This document shows positions 61,231 to 64,000 of a stretch of DNA of 64,000 bases, one piece after another. The stretch spans positions 98,501-162,500 of the forward strand of contig JAOTOM010004680.1 of assembly GCA_034440615.1 (NCBI GenBank), read 5' to 3'. This stretch comes from Ashinkailepas kermadecensis (Eukaryota > Arthropoda > Thecostraca > Neolepadidae). The notes beneath the pieces were generated by a model. That model searched no databases. It saw only the letters and a program-made list of their open reading frames with translations, and was not told where the DNA came from. How positions within the stretch are numbered: position 1 is the first letter of the stretch; each line of letters opens with the position of its first letter. The translations under genes were made by a program, and so were the position numbers.

Positions 61231-61604
61231 CCGAGACGCCACGGCACCACGCTTTGTGCCAATTGATTACAACCTACATGGATAATGTGTCTGAGTGAAA
61301 TACATGTTAAGTTGAGCCTTGCAAGGCTATGTTGCGCATTGTGCGTTGAAACGCTATGTTGAGTTAAAGTGTATCTCACATAAACAGCTCTTTGTCGAGA
61401 GTGAACATTTCCTCACAAAGCGGTCCAGTCTGGATCCGACAGTTTTTCACTGTGGAACAAGCGAATCTTGCCATTGGATCTTAGATGCCTTCCCATGTAG
61501 CCGTACACCTACACATCAGCGTTCACTCCACGCTGACATGAAGCAAACCGACACAAATGACTGCTCAGAGCACAACGGCATTACATCACTTTCCATTCCT
61601 CAAG
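61231..61604. other. Upstream region of the SLC16-like exon
   Basis: It is either intron or 5' untranslated sequence. TTTCCATTCCTCAAG ends at 61604 and could be a splice acceptor (pyrimidine-rich, AG). If it is not used, an upstream in-frame ATG at 61557 would extend the protein by 22 residues. A longer frame in another register (from 61319) reads across the exon out of frame and is a shadow. Confidence 0.5.
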
Positions 61605-61622
61605 GGCATAAACGAGCGAGAG

Positions 61623-61839
61623 ATGAACAGCCTGCACAAGCGGATCCCGGGTCTGCGCCGGCACGACCCGAAGACGTCCACCATCCGACAGCACTACTAC
61701 CCGGAGGGCGGCTGGGGCTGGGTCATCTGCTCCTGCGCCTTCCTGGTGCACCTGCTGATGGGCGGCCTGCAGCTCAGCTATGGCGTCCTGCTGCTGCACG
61801 TGCTGGCCGTGTGGGGCCGCGACAGCTACATCAAGGCTG
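61623..61839 (+). CDS. First coding exon of an SLC16/monocarboxylate-transporter-like protein (partial)
   Basis: The exon encodes 72 residues plus one base of the next codon. A basic N-terminus (residues 1-26) is followed by YPEGGWGWV at 26-34, the conserved [D/E]GGWGW motif at the start of the first membrane helix of SLC16 (MCT) carriers. A hydrophobic helix runs to about residue 61 and includes LQLSYGV at 49-55. SLC16 proteins are plasma-membrane carriers with 12 helices for lactate, pyruvate, aromatic amino acids and other solutes. The lysine that follows this motif in human MCT1 (K38) aligns with a leucine here, so a simple proton-lactate role should not be assumed. ATG at 61623 has G at -3 and is preferred over ATG at 61557. 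The exon ends AAGGCTG|GTGAGT, a strong donor in phase 1, and the next codon would be glycine if G is followed by GN. Later exons lie beyond the window. The end of the exon is duplicated in the downstream array. Confidence 0.85.
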
Positions 61840-63110
61840 GTGAGTGTCTCACAGCTACACCAAGGCTGGTGAGTGTCTCGCAGCTACACCAAGGCTGGTG
61901 AGTGTCTCACAGCTACACCAAGGCTGGTGAGTGTCTCACAGCTACACCAAGGCTGGTGAGTGTCTCACAGCTACATCAAGGCTGGTGAGTGTCTCACAGC
62001 TACATCAAGGCTGGTGAGTGTCTCACAGCTACACCAAGGCTGGTGAGTGTCTCACAGCTACACCAAGGCTGGTGAGTGTCTCACAGCTACACCAAGGCTG
62101 GTGAGTGTCTCACAGCTACATCAAGGCTGGTGAGTGTCTCACAGCTACATCAAGGCTGGTGAGTGTCTCACAGCTACATCAAGGCTGGTGAGTGTCTCAC
62201 AGCTACATCAAGGCTGGTGAGTGTCTCACAGCTACACCAAGGCTGGTGAGTGTCTCACAGCTACATCAAGGCTGGTGAGTGTCTCACAGCTACATCAAGG
62301 CTGGTGAGTGTCTCACAGCTACATCAAGGCTGGTGAGTGTCTCACAGCTACACCAAGGCTGGTGATTGTCTCACAGCTACACCAAGGCTGGTGAGTGTCT
62401 CACAGCTACATCAAGGCTGGTGAGTGTCTCACAGCTACACCAAGGCTGGTGAGTGTCTCACAGCTACATCAAGGCTGGTGAGTGTCTCACAGCTACATCA
62501 AGGCTGGTGAGTGTCTCACAGCTACACCAAGGCTGGTGAGTGTCTCACAGCTACATCAAGGCTGGTGAGTGTCTCACAGCTACACCAAGGCTGGTGAGTG
62601 TCTCACAGCTACACCAAGGCTGGTGAGTGTCTCACAGCTACATCAAGGCTGGTGAGTGTCTCACAGCAATCAAGGTGTGGTGTTCACAACTACATCAAGG
62701 CTGGTGAGTGTCTCACAGCTACACCAAGGCTGGTGAGTGTCTCACAGCTACATCAAGGCTGGTGAGTGTCTCACAGCTACACCAAGGCTGGTGAGTGTCT
62801 CACAGCTACATCAAGGCTGTGAGTGTCTCGGCTGGTGAGTGTCTCACAGCTACATCAAGGCTGGTGAGTGTCTCACAGCTACACCAAGGCTGGTGAGTGT
62901 CTCACAGCTACATCAAGGCTGGTGAGTGTCTCACAACTACATCAAGGCTGGTGAGTGTCTCACAACTACATCAAGACTGTTGAGTGCCTCACAGCTACAC
63001 CAAGGATGGTGAGTGCCTCACAGCTACACCGAGGCTGGTGAGTGTCTCACAGCTACATCAAAGCTGGTGAGTGTCACAGATGTGCTGGAGACGTCTGGTG
63101 AGTGTCTCAC
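61826..63110 (+). repeat. 29-bp minisatellite made of the exon-intron junction, about 44 copies
   Basis: The unit is CTACATCAAGGCTG (exon end) + GTGAGTGTCTCACAG (intron start). The last base of each unit joins the next exon-like part as CACAG|CTACA, so each unit also contains an acceptor-like AG. Copies alternate CTACATCAAGG and CTACACCAAGG. A few are damaged (about 62667-62690, 62815-62835 and after 62985). GTGAG-TGT-CTCAC is a 5-base inverted repeat at every donor. Confidence 0.95.
61840..61845 (+). other. 5' splice donor of the SLC16-like exon
   Basis: GTGAGT after CTG matches the metazoan U1 consensus well. The same donor recurs every 29 bases downstream (61869, 61898 and so on). Donors beyond the second lie after an in-frame TGA at 61899-61901, so only the first keeps both reading frame and phase. 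Confidence 0.75.
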
Positions 63111-63759
63111 AACCATTTTGGAGGTCGACACCGCACAACTACTTTAGAGTCATCTGCAGTATGAGACAACAGGGCACACCACAAGCTGTTTCGGAGGGCC
63201 CAGAATATAATTGGAAATTCAGCTTTCATTGGGGACGAGTCCACACTACACAATACAATTTTGGAGGATATCAACGAAATATGAAATCATGAAGTGGTCA
63301 AAGTAAGAAGGCTATGAATGGAAGGTGAACGATTTTCTCCCGGTGTTTCACAAAAAAAAACGAAGCAATAACCCCTGATTTGCATCATAGGGATCACACA
63401 TTTCCAGCCCATGCCCACTTTGCCACTCTCCAAGTGTGCCACTGCTACGTACATCTTGAATTCGTCTGGTATCATATCGGACTGTTGATACCCACGGACG
63501 TTGTTGGGATAGCGCATGCATGCGTGTTGAGAATGCATGGCACTAAAGAAGTGATACCTATAGTAAGTTCATGTCGGAAGCATGGGCAAGCGTGTTTGAT
63601 TATATTCTTCGTAGCGAGAGATCAACAACAGTTTAGTAAGTTGAATTCAACCCTGTGGGATACGGGATCGCTCAGTTAGCTGTGTGAACTGATGGCAACC
63701 TTAGAAGCGTGGAAAACGTCAGTAAACCCCACCACAACGCATCTCACAGACCCGATGCG
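63111..63759. other. Intron or spacer, nothing recognised
   Basis: If the transporter gene continues to the right this is intron sequence. No further SLC16-like exon is visible. Confidence 0.45.
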
Positions 63760-63910
63760 TGCACACTGCACAGAGCCGGCGACTGTGCCGATCAGTTCTG
63801 CGGCACACTGTGCAGAGTCGGCGACTGTGCCGATCAGTTCTGCGGCACACTGTACAGAGTCGGCGACTGTGCTGATCAGTTATGCGGCACACTGTACAGA
63901 GTCGGCGCTG
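63760..63910. repeat. 42-bp minisatellite, about 3.5 copies
   Basis: Units of GCACACTGT(G/A)CAGAGTCGGC + GACTGTGCCGATCAGTTCTG. TGTGCCG and CGGCACA form 7-base arms around a 10-base loop. Confidence 0.92.
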
Positions 63911-63919
63911 CCGAGCTTC

Positions 63920-63977
63920 AGCCGGCTGGTGCTGCAGCTTGCAGGACCAGCCGGCTGGTGCTGCAGCTTGCAGGACC
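63920..63977. repeat. 29-bp perfect tandem duplication
   Basis: AGCCGGCTGGTGCTGCAGCT + TGCAGGACC occurs at 63920-63948 and again at 63949-63977 without a difference. It is unrelated in sequence to the other 29-bp array. Confidence 0.95.
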
Positions 63978-64000
63978 ACTCCCCACTCCAGCCACTATCC

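Noticed and set aside
61319..61843. 174-codon frame as the protein product near the transporter exon
   Set aside because: It is out of register with the conserved GGWGW-containing frame and is partly antiphase reading of the same exon.

Overview
This window is metazoan nuclear DNA, mostly non-coding. The signs are one clear spliced exon, tRNA-derived SINEs, a hAT-type DNA transposon, long dinucleotide runs and very many minisatellites; nothing looks bacterial. The only recognisable gene is the first coding exon of an SLC16/monocarboxylate-transporter-like protein near the right end (61623-61839, + strand). Its wording around the first membrane segment suggests an arthropod to me, but that is a weak inference from one exon. 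By my rough count tandem arrays make up about a quarter of the sequence, and most long open frames in the window are only these arrays read through without stops.

Layout. 1-10383: sparse spacer with two long (TA)n runs, a GTCGCC-rich minisatellite, and two related degenerate minisatellites in opposite orientation (4735-5135 and 8890-9260) that may be arms of a foldback-type element. The segment between them holds a palindrome cluster (8076-8150), an inverted repeat enclosing an 18-bp array (6878-7010) and a SINE. 10384-12300: a 12-bp array joined to a 43-bp array, then CpG-rich DNA and an unidentified coding-like segment (12638-12889). 12890-24314: spacer with SINEs and small arrays. 24315-25950: about 150 copies of a GGTGGC hexamer followed by a 43-bp array. 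25951-36229: spacer, an 83-bp array, one member of a diverged dispersed repeat pair, and a CpG-rich block. 36230-42693: array-dense block including about 100 copies of a 38-bp unit and about 160 copies of an 8-bp unit. 42694-57637: further arrays (71, 72, 42, 40, 117 and 45 bp units), a SINE with a clean 14-bp target duplication, and a (GA)n run.

57638-61230: a 64-bp array interrupted by a complete 3.34-kb non-autonomous hAT-like transposon with matched terminal inverted repeats and an exact 8-bp target-site duplication. The middle of the element is itself a degenerate minisatellite. 61231-63110: the SLC16-like exon, whose last 14 bases plus the first 15 intron bases are the unit of a 29-bp array of about 44 copies, so the intron opens with dozens of copies of its own splice donor. 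63111-64000: intron or spacer with two small arrays.

The strongest leads are the splice-donor minisatellite, the hAT insertion that gives an exact empty site, the inverted minisatellite arms, and the fact that about a dozen unrelated minisatellite units each carry a short internal inverted repeat. No database search was possible. Family assignments rest on visible motifs, and all copy counts are estimates from unit length and array span.
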